Part shown: positions 25,538 through 35,100 of the stretch, one piece after another
Layout: every line of letters starts with the position of its first letter
Numbering within the stretch: position 1 is the stretch's first letter
DNA from: Candidatus Edwardsiibacteriota bacterium
GTDB taxonomy: Bacteria > Edwardsbacteria > AC1 > EtOH8
Direction: 5' to 3'
Length of the DNA stretch: 64,000 nucleotides
Assembly: GCA_020053305.1 (NCBI GenBank)
Contig: JAGVNJ010000030.1
Coordinates: forward strand, 1-64,000
Program-made: the position numbers and the translations under genes
Notes under the pieces: model-generated
What the model was told of the DNA's origin: nothing
Database searches by the model: none
Seen by the model: only the letters and a program-made list of their open reading frames with translations

Positions 25538-26509
25538 ATGGATATTCTGAAAATATTTCTCTATCTGCTGGTCTATCCGGGCCTGCTGTTCCTGTTCGTC
25601 TATTCCACTTTCGTGGAATGGGTGGACCGGAAACTGTATGCCAAATTCCAGAACCGGATGGGCCCCATGCATACCGGCAGCCACGGCATCCTGCAGCCCA
25701 TCGCCGATTTCGTCAAGCTGATGGCCAAGGAGGACATCGTTCCCAAGGAGGCCGACAAAAAGCTGTTCAATGCCGTTCCCATCCTGGCCCTGACCTCGGT
25801 GCTGACCGCCGGGCTGTTGCTGCCGGTGTGGCATTTCAGCGATACCTTCCAGTCGGCCACCTCTTTCCAGGGGGATATCATCGTCATCGCCTACCTGCTG
25901 TCGCTTCCCAGCTTCGCCTATTTTCTGGCCGGCTGGGCCTCGGCCAGCATGTACGCCGCCATCGGCGGGGTCCGGGTGCTGACCCTGCTGTTCGCCTATG
26001 AAGTGCCGATGTTCCTGGCCATCCTGTCGCCGGCGGTAATGGCCGGCAGCTGGAGACTGGCTGAGATCGCCGCCTACTATCAGGCTAATCCCTGGCATCT
26101 GCTGATCAACATCTTCGCCTTCGCCGTGGCGATAATCACCCTGCAGGCCAAATTAGAGAGGGTGCCGTTCGACATCCCCCATGCCGAGACCGAGGTGGTG
26201 GGCGGCGCCTTTACCGAATATTCCGGCCGCAAACTGGCCATGTTCCGCCTGCTGGCCGACATCCAGATGGTGGTGGGCGCCGGCCTGATCGCCGCCCTGT
26301 TCATGGGCGGCTTCCCGGGCGGGCTGATCCCCGGGTTCATCTGGTTCATTGTCAAGACCCTGGTCGTGGTCTTCATCCTGTCCGCCATGCGCGCGGTGAC
26401 CGCCCGGCTCCGGATAGACCAGATGATTTCCTTCAGCTGGAAATGGCTGGCCCCGCTGGCCCTGCTGCAGCTGGTAATCGTAATATTCTTGAAGGGGTAT
26501 CTGCAATGA
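25538..26509 (+). CDS. NuoH-like membrane subunit of group 4 hydrogenase
   Basis: 323 residues with about eight membrane helices. Signatures: EWVDRKLYAKFQNRMGPMHTG (family ERK..A..Q.R.GP), GILQPIADFVKLMAKEDIVP (LQP.AD..K), VPFDIPHAETEVVGGAFTEYSG (PFD.PEAE.E). These match NuoH/EchB/MbhM. The subunit joins the membrane arm to the NuoB/D module. It resumes the operon after the HicBA/caspase insertion. Its stop overlaps the ferredoxin-like subunit (ATGA, 26506-26509). Confidence 0.93.
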   Translation: MDILKIFLYLLVYPGLLFLFVYSTFVEWVDRKLYAKFQNRMGPMHTGSHGILQPIADFVKLMAKEDIVPKEADKKLFNAVPILALTSVLTAGLLLPVWHFSDTFQSATSFQGDIIVIAYLLSLPSFAYFLAGWASASMYAAIGGVRVLTLLFAYEVPMFLAILSPAVMAGSWRLAEIAAYYQANPWHLLINIFAFAVAIITLQAKLERVPFDIPHAETEVVGGAFTEYSGRKLAMFRLLADIQMVVGAGLIAALFMGGFPGGLIPGFIWFIVKTLVVVFILSAMRAVTARLRIDQMISFSWKWLAPLALLQLVIVIFLKGYLQ

Positions 26510-26886
26510 GTTTAAGATTAGGAGCGATGCTGCCCGAGGTGCTCAAGCACCTGTTTAAAAAACCGGCCACCGTCCAGTATCCTTTCGAAAAGATCGGAGT
26601 GCCCAAGGGTTTTCGCGGCCGCCCGGTGATGGACCCCAATCTGTGCATCGGCTGTCAGCTGTGCGTCAAGGATTGTCCCTCCGAGGCCCTGGAGATCCAC
26701 AAGGAGTCCGAGAGCACCGATGAGGCCGGCAAGGTGGCCAAGAGATTCTCCATGACCTTCTTTCTGGACCGCTGTTCCCACTGCGCCCAATGCGCCGAAG
26801 TGTGCCCCAAGAAGGCCATTCACATGAATACCGAGTTCGAGGATGCCGCCTTCGACCGCGGAGCGCTGAAGATCGTTTATAAATAA
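26506..26886 (+). CDS. Two-cluster ferredoxin-like subunit (NuoI/EchF-like)
   Basis: 126 residues. Two [4Fe-4S] motifs, CIGCQLCVKDCP (about 47-58) and CSHCAQCAEVCP (about 88-99), the NuoI/EchF/MbhN arrangement. It carries electrons from a soluble donor such as ferredoxin to the NuoB-like cluster. The ATG overlapping the NuoH stop is the natural start; a longer open frame upstream lies within nuoH. Last structural gene of the operon; a weak hairpin follows. Confidence 0.93.
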   Translation: MSLRLGAMLPEVLKHLFKKPATVQYPFEKIGVPKGFRGRPVMDPNLCIGCQLCVKDCPSEALEIHKESESTDEAGKVAKRFSMTFFLDRCSHCAQCAEVCPKKAIHMNTEFEDAAFDRGALKIVYK

Positions 26887-27106
26887 TTACGGCGACGTTT
26901 TAATGATGGTCGGGCATTACTTGTCCGGCCATTTTATGCATGACAAATTGCCACGAGAAAAATTTCCCACGAAATAAACGAAAAAGACTGAACCACGAGA
27001 TTTTATCAGCGCATTAAGCCAAGTTGATTTACTAGATACCTAATATCGTTTATCGCAATTCGGGAGTTCAAGGGGTTTCCCTAGGAAATATTTACTGGAG
27101 CAAAGT
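26887..27106. repeat. Gap with decayed CCACGA-type repeats
   Basis: About 26950-27005 reads GCCACGAGAAAAATTTCCCACGAAATAAACG and so on; the motif CCACGA recurs three times. Similar TTTCGTG/ACACGAAA stretches occur at about 17665-17680 and 60345-60365. No gene is seen. Confidence 0.5.
26907..26935 (+). terminator. Weak hairpin after the ferredoxin-like subunit
   Basis: TGGTCGG (26907-26913) pairs with CCGGCCA (26925-26931), one G-T pair, then TTTT. It is weak enough that some read-through into the maturation protease gene is likely. Confidence 0.4.
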
Positions 27107-27631
27107 ATGGAATGGACCGATGCGGTGGCTTCGGCCGTCGAGGCCTCCGGCAAGCTGATGATCTTCGGCATCGGCAACGAGATGATGGGCGACGATGCCG
27201 CCGGCTCGCTGGTTGCCCGGGAACTGCGGATGATGCTGCAGGAGTGCGATTATGGCGGGTTTGCCGAAGTGCTGGTGGCCGGGACCAATCCTGAGAATTT
27301 TTCCGGCCTGGTCAGGAACAAAAAGCCCGACCTGGTGCTGTTCATCGATGCCGCCGACATGGGGCGGCCAGTGGGTGAGATAGCCTTTCTCAACCACAAA
27401 GATATGCACTCCATGATGCACTCCACCCACACCATGCCGCTGTCCTTTTTGGGTGACTATCTGGAGAAGATAACCGGGGCCAAGGTCATCGCCCTGGGCA
27501 TCCAGGCCGGGCAGATCCAACTGGAGGTGCCAATGAGCCGGCCGGTGGCGGTGAGCGTCAAAAGGATTTCACGCTTCCTGAATCAGGCCATCTTGGATAA
27601 GTTGAAAGCTCCGACAAAAGGCCTCCCCTGA
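27107..27631 (+). CDS. Hydrogenase maturation protease (HycI/HyaD family)
   Basis: 174 residues. The start MIFGIGNEMMGDDAAGSLVARELR is the family GxGNxLxxDDG motif with the nickel-binding Asp; FIDAADMGRPVGE holds the second acidic site and STHTMPLSFLGDYLE the third metal-binding His region. It cuts the C-terminal peptide from the large subunit after nickel insertion, which agrees with the 34-residue extension after CTDR in the protein at 20514. ACTGGAGC precedes the ATG. It lies 220 bases after the last structural gene. Confidence 0.92.
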   Translation: MEWTDAVASAVEASGKLMIFGIGNEMMGDDAAGSLVARELRMMLQECDYGGFAEVLVAGTNPENFSGLVRNKKPDLVLFIDAADMGRPVGEIAFLNHKDMHSMMHSTHTMPLSFLGDYLEKITGAKVIALGIQAGQIQLEVPMSRPVAVSVKRISRFLNQAILDKLKAPTKGLP

Positions 27632-27634
27632 ACG

Positions 27635-27663
27635 TTGACTTGCCTAATAAATAAAGATATAAT
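27635..27663 (+). promoter_or_regulatory. Promoter of the Trm112-like gene
   Basis: TTGACT (27635-27640), a 17-base spacer and a perfect TATAAT (27658-27663), starting right after the protease gene. Confidence 0.7.
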
Positions 27664-27701
27664 ACTCTGTGTTTAAATTTTAGTAAAAGGATAGGGGAAT
27701 T

Positions 27702-27881
27702 ATGCTGGATCAAAAATTACTGGATATCCTGGCCTGCCCCAAATGCAAGGGCGAGCTGGAGTACCGGCCCAAGGAACTCAAATTGTTATGCTGGAGTTGC
27801 AAACTGGGCTACAATATCAAGGATGATATCCCGGTGATGCTGATAGACGAGGCCGAGCCGATTAGCCTCGACAAGAAATAG
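27702..27881 (+). CDS. Trm112-like small zinc-binding protein
   Basis: 59 residues. MLDQKLLDILACPKCKGELEY is the typical start of the Trm112/YcaR family, followed by a second cysteine pair, CWSCKLGYNIKDDIPVML. The four cysteines (CPKC, CWSC) would hold zinc. In eukaryotes and archaea Trm112 activates methyltransferases; the role of the bacterial protein is unclear. It has its own promoter and a GGGGAA site. Its small size makes it easy to miss. Confidence 0.88.
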   Translation: MLDQKLLDILACPKCKGELEYRPKELKLLCWSCKLGYNIKDDIPVMLIDEAEPISLDKK

Positions 27882-28071
27882 GATTGATCATTGTTTGAGA
27901 TGTCAGGCTTTGCTGTTGGGCAACGTTTGAATAGTCCGGCAGAGCGTTGGAATGTTGTTCGAAACGTTGGAACATCGTCGGGCTATTAAATTTTGAATCT
28001 CCGACATCGTTTTACAGAATATTGTGACACCTCAAACTGAACAACAATAAATTAATTTTAGCGGGAGCAAA

Positions 28072-29346
28072 GTGGATAAATTCATCATCCAAGGCGGAAG
28101 ATCTTTGTCCGGCATGATCCGGGCCTCGGGCGCCAAGAACGCGGTGCTACCGGCCATGGCAGCCTGCCTGCTGGCCCCGGGAAGGTCCGTTCTGACCAAC
28201 GTTCCCAATGTGATGGATGTGCGCACCATGAGGCGTTTGCTTGTCAGGCTGGGGGCCAAGGTGGACTTTGAGGACAACCGGATGACCGTCGATGTTCCCG
28301 AGAAACTTAAGTGCGAGGCCGAATACGAGATCGTCAAGCAGATGCGGGCCTCGTATTATGTCCTGGGGCCTCTGCTGGCCAGGTTCGGGAGGGCCAAGGT
28401 ATCCCTGCCGGGGGGATGCTCCATAGGGGCCCGGCCCATAGACCTGCATCTGAAAGGCATGGAGGCCCTGGGGGCTAAAATTCAGATACTTCATGGTTAT
28501 GTCGAGGCTCAAGGCAGGCAACTTAAAGGGGCCAGGGTCCTTTTGGCCGGTACCCACGGGGTGTCGGTAGGGGCCACCATCAATGTGATGATGGCGGCGG
28601 CTTTGGCCAAGGGGATCACGTTAATCGAATCGGCGGCCCTGGAGCCCGAAGTGGTATCCACCGCCCAGATGCTGATATCCATGGGAGCGGACATCACCGG
28701 CGCCGGCACTCCGGTGATGACCATCGCCGGGGTGGATGGCTTAAGGCCGGCCGAGACCAGGATGATCCCCGATCGTATCGAGGCCGGGTCATTGATGATA
28801 GCGGCGGCCATCAGCGGAGGCTGCATAACCATAGAGGATTGCCGGCCGGATCATTTGGGTGCGGTAATCGAAGCCCTGAGGGCCATGGGGGTCAAAGTGG
28901 CGGCCGGTGACGAGATGGTGACCGTGGAGGCCCGGCGGCGGGTAAAACCGATAGATCTCACCATTGCCCCCTATCCGGGCTTTCCCACCGATATGCAGCC
29001 CCAGATGATGGCTCTGATGGCCACGGCCACGGGTCTTTCGGTGATCACCGAGACCATCTTCGAGAACCGGTTCATGCACGTTCCTGAGCTGCAGCGTTTG
29101 GGGGCCGATATCAAGATAGAGGGTAAGAGCGCCGTGATCAAGGGCGTGCCCGAATCGACCGGGGCCCCGGTGATGGGCTCAGACCTGAGGGCTTCGGCGG
29201 CCCTGGTCATCGCCGGGCTCAAGGCTGAGGGGAAGACCGAGGTCAACCGCGTATACCATCTGGATCGGGGTTATGAGAGATGGGAAAGAAAGCTGAAGAA
29301 ACTGGGGGCCAAGATCCGCCGGGTGCATGAGCCAATGGCGGTTTGA
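28072..29346 (+). CDS. murA: UDP-N-acetylglucosamine 1-carboxyvinyltransferase MurA
   Basis: 424 residues, full length. It catalyses the first committed step of peptidoglycan synthesis, adding enolpyruvate to UDP-GlcNAc. Visible features: SGAKNAVLPAMAACLL (substrate Lys/Asn), the catalytic loop LPGGCSIGARPIDLH with the active-site Cys (Cys115 in E. coli), IPDRIEAGSLMIAAA, and GFPTDMQPQMMALM. The Cys means the enzyme should be fosfomycin-sensitive by analogy. The start is GTG with GCGGGAGC upstream. The preceding 190-base gap contains two ACGTTGGAA repeats. Confidence 0.97.
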   Translation: MDKFIIQGGRSLSGMIRASGAKNAVLPAMAACLLAPGRSVLTNVPNVMDVRTMRRLLVRLGAKVDFEDNRMTVDVPEKLKCEAEYEIVKQMRASYYVLGPLLARFGRAKVSLPGGCSIGARPIDLHLKGMEALGAKIQILHGYVEAQGRQLKGARVLLAGTHGVSVGATINVMMAAALAKGITLIESAALEPEVVSTAQMLISMGADITGAGTPVMTIAGVDGLRPAETRMIPDRIEAGSLMIAAAISGGCITIEDCRPDHLGAVIEALRAMGVKVAAGDEMVTVEARRRVKPIDLTIAPYPGFPTDMQPQMMALMATATGLSVITETIFENRFMHVPELQRLGADIKIEGKSAVIKGVPESTGAPVMGSDLRASAALVIAGLKAEGKTEVNRVYHLDRGYERWERKLKKLGAKIRRVHEPMAV

Positions 29347-29381
29347 AATTTAATTATTACAATTACGACTTCAGAGAGAAT

Positions 29382-30335
29382 ATGAATAAGATCGATAAGG
29401 CTGTCAAGGTGGCTTTGGAACAGTGCCTGGCCGTTAAGAAAAGCGAAACGGCGCTGGTGGTTACCGACGATGCCAACCTGAAGGTTGGAGAGGTTTTATA
29501 CCGAACCGCCCGGCCGCTGTGCCGCGATGTGGTGCTGATGATCATGCCGGAGAGGGAGAACAACGGGCAGGAGCCCCCGGATGAGGTGGCTGCTTCCATG
29601 CTGAAAAGCGATGCCGTTTTTCTGGCCACCACCAAGTCGCTGTCCCATACCCGGGCTCGTAAAAATGCCTCAAAGGCCGGGGCCAGGATCGCCAGCATGC
29701 CGGGGATAACTTTGGATATGATGAGCAGAACCATCGATGTGGATTATAAAAAGATGGAAAAAGTAGGGGAACGGATATGCCGTTTTTTAGAAAACACCAA
29801 TGAAGTTCTGATTAAAACCGAGCGCGGAACCAGCCTGTGCTTCTCCATCAAAGGGCGCCGGGCGGAGCCCGATATAGGCATCATCCCCAATCCCGGCGGT
29901 TTCACCAATCTTCCCGCCGGCGAGGTCTACCTGGCCCCGGTGGAAGGCACTGCTTACGGCCGGCTGGTGGTGGACGGCTCCATCGGCGATACCGGGATCC
30001 TGAAAAAACCGATAGAGATAGCCCTATCCCATGGCTTTGCGGTGGGCATCAAGGGCGGAAGGGAAGCCAGAAACCTTTGGGAGATGCTTTCCAAACATGG
30101 GAAGAATGCTTTCAATGTGGCCGAGTTCGGCATAGGCATAAACTCCAAGGCCACCATCACCGGGAATATTCTGGAGGATGAAAAGGCCCTGACCACCATT
30201 CATATCGCCTTCGGAGACAACAGTGGCTTCGGCGGCAAGATAAGCGTTCCCAGCCACCAGGACGGCATTGTGCGCGACCCCAGCGTCTGGGTGGACGGGA
30301 AACTACTGCTGGAAAAAGGCAGATTGAAGATATAA
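29382..30335 (+). CDS. M29-like aminopeptidase
   Basis: 317 residues. The sequence resembles the aminopeptidase T/AmpS (M29) group and related leucyl aminopeptidase annotations: ALVVTDDANLKVGEVLYR at the start, FTNLPAGEVYLAPVEGTAYGRLVVDGS (metal-binding Glu region), NVAEFGIGINSKATITGNILEDEKALTTIHIAFGDNSGFGGKISVPSHQDGIVRDP (metal-binding Glu, His, His-x-Asp). It would remove N-terminal residues from peptides in the cytoplasm. The open frame begins at a TTG overlapping murA, but the ATG at 29382 with GAGAG ahead is the better start. It may be co-transcribed with murA. Confidence 0.8.
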   Translation: MNKIDKAVKVALEQCLAVKKSETALVVTDDANLKVGEVLYRTARPLCRDVVLMIMPERENNGQEPPDEVAASMLKSDAVFLATTKSLSHTRARKNASKAGARIASMPGITLDMMSRTIDVDYKKMEKVGERICRFLENTNEVLIKTERGTSLCFSIKGRRAEPDIGIIPNPGGFTNLPAGEVYLAPVEGTAYGRLVVDGSIGDTGILKKPIEIALSHGFAVGIKGGREARNLWEMLSKHGKNAFNVAEFGIGINSKATITGNILEDEKALTTIHIAFGDNSGFGGKISVPSHQDGIVRDPSVWVDGKLLLEKGRLKI

Positions 30336-30341
30336 TTATTC

Positions 30342-32156
30342 GTGAAAAGAAATCTATCACATATATTGCTGCTGTCCCTGGCATTGCTGTTTGGGGCCTG
30401 CGGAAAGAAGGCGGTCGATAAGATAGCCGAGCCGGTTGACGAGGGAGGCCCCCGGCTGAAGCTGGGTAATGTAACGTTCGTCGGGAATACGGCCTTTTCC
30501 GAGAAGGAACTGCGATCCAAGATGACCAGCGAATCAGGCAAGCGTTACGACGAATATACTTTTGAGCAGGATACGCGGAAGATCATTTATATGTACCGCA
30601 AGAAAGGGTATCTTGACGCGAAATTCATAAATACGGATAAAAAGGTCCGTATCGAAAAACAGGAGTTGGACTGTATCCTTACCATTGAGGAAGGCAACAT
30701 CAGGAAGATCGGGCAGCTCCGGTTCAGCGGCAACCAAGTCTTGTCCGATTCTCTGCTGTTGTCGCTTCTCAAGGTTAAGACCGGCGATCCGCTGAACCTC
30801 CCGGCCATAAACCAGACGTCTTCGGGCATAGTGGCCCTCTATGCCGAGCGGGGGCATATCTATACCACTGTCAACGATACGGTGACCGAGACGGAAGAGC
30901 CATACACTTCAGACATCCTGTTCAATATCACCGAAGGGCCGCAGGTCCGGCTGGGGGAGATCCGGATAGAGGGGAATAAAAAGGTCAGGGATCGGGTGAT
31001 AGAGAGGGAGTTCACCCTCAAATCCGGAGAACTATTCATACCCTCCAAGGTCTATTATAACCAGCAGAGGGTTTATGCCCTGGGGCTCTTTACCGAAGCC
31101 AAGTTCGAGATGGAGGGTATGGCGGAAAAGCGCGATACGGTGGATCTTCGGATGATGGTGAAGGAGGATAAGACCAACTGGGTGGGCTTCAATTTCGGTT
31201 TCGAGTCATCCGAGAGGGTGTTTTTGGATAGGATCCAGGGCGGCCTGGAGTGGGGCAGCGATAATATCTTCGGCAATCTGCAAAAGCTGACCATCAAAAG
31301 CGAGGCCTCCTACGGTCTGCAGAAGAATGACCAGACAGGGATGCATGCCTATACCAATAATTACTTCCTGGACTATCTGGAGCCGTACTTTTTAAGCTCC
31401 TCCTACAAGGCCAGCGGTTCTGTCTACTACAAACGGGAAAGGCAGGAGAGCTCCTTCTGGCAGCAGCTCAGCCGGATAGGCGGCGAGACCAAGGTCGGCA
31501 AAAGTCTTACCAAATCGTTGCAGGCCTATGTCGGATATAAATACGAATTTCTGGAGGAGACCCAGAACACCACCAGTGACATTTTCCTGACCGCCAGCTT
31601 CGACAGCCGGGACGACATGTTCAATCCCCGGAAAGGGGTGAGCTCCTCCTTTCGGGTGGACAATGCCGGCTCGGTGCTGGGCGGATCAAACGATTACCGC
31701 AAGAGCACCGGAGACTTCTCCATGTTCTATGGCATAGGCCGGGGTGTGATAATGGCCTGGCGGGCCCGGGCTGCCGGCATCTATACCTACGGACGCAACG
31801 GCCCGGTGCCCATCCAGGAGAGGCTAAAATTGGGCGGAGGCATGAACCTGAGGGGGTACAAGACCGACGAGATCACCACCGACACTGCCAGCATCACCAA
31901 TATGCTGGTCAACGGAAATTTTGAGCTTCGGATTCCGATATACTGGATGTTCGGGGCGGCCGTCTTCGTGGATGCCGGGAACGTCTGGGCCGGCTTCGGG
32001 GATGTCAGATGGAGCCAATTTCAGGCAGGGACCGGACTGGGCCTGAGATTCATCACTCCGGTGGGCCCCATCAGGGTGGATTATGCGGTCAAGACCGAGG
32101 AGACCATTGATTTCAAGGAGGGTTTGTTTTATATCAACCTGGGCCACGCATTCTGA
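30342..32156 (+). CDS. Omp85-family lipoprotein (TamA/TamL-like) with POTRA domains
   Basis: 604 residues. Lipoprotein signal MKRNLSHILLLSLALLFGACGKK with the lipid Cys at 20. About three POTRA domains follow (residues about 40-290: FVGNTAFSEKELRSKM, FSGNQVLSDSLLLSLL, IEGNKKVRDRVIEREF), then a 16-strand barrel of the D15/Omp85 type, with FDSRDDMFNPRKGV and GGGMNLRGYK near the end and the C-terminal signature ending GHAF. A lipid-anchored TamA version (TamL) is known in Bacteroidetes. It overlaps the tamB start by one base, so the pair would form a TamA-TamB-like system joining inner and outer membranes. GTG start. Confidence 0.88.
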   Translation: MKRNLSHILLLSLALLFGACGKKAVDKIAEPVDEGGPRLKLGNVTFVGNTAFSEKELRSKMTSESGKRYDEYTFEQDTRKIIYMYRKKGYLDAKFINTDKKVRIEKQELDCILTIEEGNIRKIGQLRFSGNQVLSDSLLLSLLKVKTGDPLNLPAINQTSSGIVALYAERGHIYTTVNDTVTETEEPYTSDILFNITEGPQVRLGEIRIEGNKKVRDRVIEREFTLKSGELFIPSKVYYNQQRVYALGLFTEAKFEMEGMAEKRDTVDLRMMVKEDKTNWVGFNFGFESSERVFLDRIQGGLEWGSDNIFGNLQKLTIKSEASYGLQKNDQTGMHAYTNNYFLDYLEPYFLSSSYKASGSVYYKRERQESSFWQQLSRIGGETKVGKSLTKSLQAYVGYKYEFLEETQNTTSDIFLTASFDSRDDMFNPRKGVSSSFRVDNAGSVLGGSNDYRKSTGDFSMFYGIGRGVIMAWRARAAGIYTYGRNGPVPIQERLKLGGGMNLRGYKTDEITTDTASITNMLVNGNFELRIPIYWMFGAAVFVDAGNVWAGFGDVRWSQFQAGTGLGLRFITPVGPIRVDYAVKTEETIDFKEGLFYINLGHAF

Positions 32157-35100
32157 TGAAAGCCAAATACAGCAACATAATCATTGCCCTTTGCGCCGGG
32201 ATCATCCTCCTGGGTTTGCTGATACTGGTTATTTATCTGCCCAGTCCCAGTTTCCAGAAGGAGGTCAAGCTGGAAACCAACAATGCCCTGTCGGAAATTC
32301 TGGGCCGGGAGTTTTCCCTTGGCGCGGTAGAATTCCATTTTCCTTTCACTATCGTGATCAATGAGGTGGCTATTGCTTCCCGTGATTCCCTGGCGCGCGG
32401 CCGGCTTATATCCGCCCCCCGGATAAAGCTGCAGGCCCATCCCTGGTATACAGCCACCCGGAGGCGGCTGGTTATCGGGAAGGTGGAACTGACTGATGCC
32501 AGGGTGTGCCTGGTTCGGGACAGCAGCGGCATCTGGAACTTTGACGGCATGTTCAAATCCGACACCACCAAGCCCAAAGGCAAAATGAACCTGCCGCCGC
32601 TGTCGGTGGAGGATATTTCTTTTAAGAATTTGTCGGTCTCCGTAGAGACACCGGGAAATAAACAACTTATCGAAGACATCAATATTCAGCTGGGCTTGAA
32701 GATGGGGGGCGAAAAGCTGTCGGCCACCCTAAAAAAAATCAAAGCCTATGATAAAACCCGGAATATAAATTTGACAAAAGGGTCGGGCGATTTTGCCATA
32801 TCCGGCGATACCCTCAAGCTGAAAGAATTTGAGATGAATACGGTAAACAGCCGGATATATTTGTCGGTGAAATTTAATCCCAAATCCCAGGAAATAGATC
32901 TGTCCAAGCTAGATATTAGTTTCGGAATGGCAGATATCCCCCGGATCATAAGATCCGAGGGGCAGAATTGGTCGGGGAATGTTGCCGTCTCGGCCGCCCT
33001 CAAGGGGAGCCTATCCTCTCCGCAGGGCAGCCTGTCAATCCGTTCCCGGGAGCTGAAGATAAATGGTTTGGAGTTATCCGGCTTAGATGTTAAGATTCAG
33101 GTGAAGGACAATCTGGTAGACTTGACCAAGCTGTATTTGAATGCCGGGAAAGGCAATATCGAGGGCGAGGGGCAGGTGGATTTGAAGAGCCAAGTCTACG
33201 ATTTTCTGCTACTGTTCAATCAAAGTGACTTCGGCGCCGCTTTGGCAAAAGGGGACATCCCCCTTAAAACTGAGATAAACGGAGATCTGCGGATAAAGGG
33301 AAGAGGCTTCGATCCCCAAAAGGCCAGGGTATCTGTCGGCCTGATTTTAACCAAAAGCCTGGTCAATTCCATTCCGGTGGACCAGCTGCTCTGCAACCTG
33401 ATTTATGGTGATCGGGCCGTTTTTATCGAAAGATTCGATCTTACCAGCGGCCAGGCTAAACTGAAGGTCAGAGGGGATATCTTCAAGGAGGCCCTCAGCG
33501 TGGACGTGGAGACCGACGAAATAGAGCTGGCCCAATTTGGGCCCCTGCTGGGGCTGAAGGACTTTCAGGGCAAACTGCGCTTCACCGGGCTGATCTCCGG
33601 CCTGACCAAGGATCCCGATGTGATCGGCACCTTCCGCTTGAAGGAGGCCGTCATCTCCAATTTCTCCTGCCTTTATTTTGACGGAAGCATGTCCCTGAAA
33701 CAGCTGGCATCCAAACCGCAGGGGGACGGTAAATTCGTGGCCACCGGCCTGGCCATCGGCAGTCAGACCATAGATCGGGTGGAGCTGCTGACCGAGCTTC
33801 GGGGCCTGGATTGGGGAGGGCTTTCGGTTCACGTGGTCAAGGATTCCATCACCGAGGCCATGGCAACCGGCCTGGTGGAACTGAGGGGAAAACAGATAAA
33901 TCTGTCCATCAGCAAGCTGTTCTACAATTTCGGCGATCAGACGGTGGTCAACAGCCAGCCGATACGCCTATCAATTGAGGGATCCAACATAAACCTGGAA
34001 CCCACCAAACTGATTGCCGGGCGGGGGTCAATATCGCTGGAGGGATTTTACCACAGCGATAAAAGCGTCTATCTCAAGCTTAACGGCGATGCCATTGACA
34101 GCCGTAAAATAGTGGAACTGTTCAACCTTAAAAAGACAGTGCACGGGTTGTTGGATTTTGACATAAATATATCAGGCAGCCTGAATGCCCCGGAGATGAC
34201 GGCCAGACTGCTTTTGAATAATGCCAGATTCGAGCAGTTCACGGCGGATCGGGTGACGATCGATTGCCGGTATGCCGACCAGGTTGTCAACCTGGACAAG
34301 CTGGCTGTCACCCGTTACGGCCAACTGTCGGAGATCGTCCTCAGCATTCCCATAAACCTGGGGATCGGCCCCGAGCTGGGAAAGATGCAGGATCAGCCGA
34401 TGTCGGGCGAGGTGATACTGAGGGACATCGGGACCTGGGCGTTTTACCCCATGGCCGATCTGTTGAGCGTCTATGAGGGGAAGGTGGACCTGAGCGTCAA
34501 GCTTTCTGGCACGCCTTTCAAACCACTGTTGAACGGCCAGATGACCATCGCCAACGCCAAGATGGTGCTTCGCCCCTTCGGGATGTACCTGCACAAGGTC
34601 CAGGCCTTGGCCCATTTCAACGCCGACAGTTTGGTGATAGACAACATCACCGCCAGCACCGAGAACCAGGGGAGGGTGGAGATAAAACGCGGCGAGATCA
34701 TCCTGGATAAATTCATTCCCTCCGCCATGTATTTTCTGATCGAGGTCGAAAAAGCCCCGGTCAGAAACATTCCTTTCATCGAGGGCAATGTCAACGCCCG
34801 GATCACGATCGGAGGAACGGTCAATTACCCCAAGATCAAAGGGGAGGTGTACGCCAATTCGGCCCTGATCACCCTGCCCTTCGCCCCGGCCGAGGAGCCC
34901 CCGCCGCCGGAGGGCGGGGCCAAGCCGCTGGACCTGGACCTGTCGATTACCGGCTCCCAGGGGATCTGGCTCAGGAATGCCGACGCCGACATCGAGCTTA
35001 AGATCGAGAACCTCAACGTCCGGATGCAGCAGAACGTGCTGTTCCTGTCCGGACGGCTGGAGACCATCCGAGGGGAATATCGTTTTGCCGACCGCCGGTT

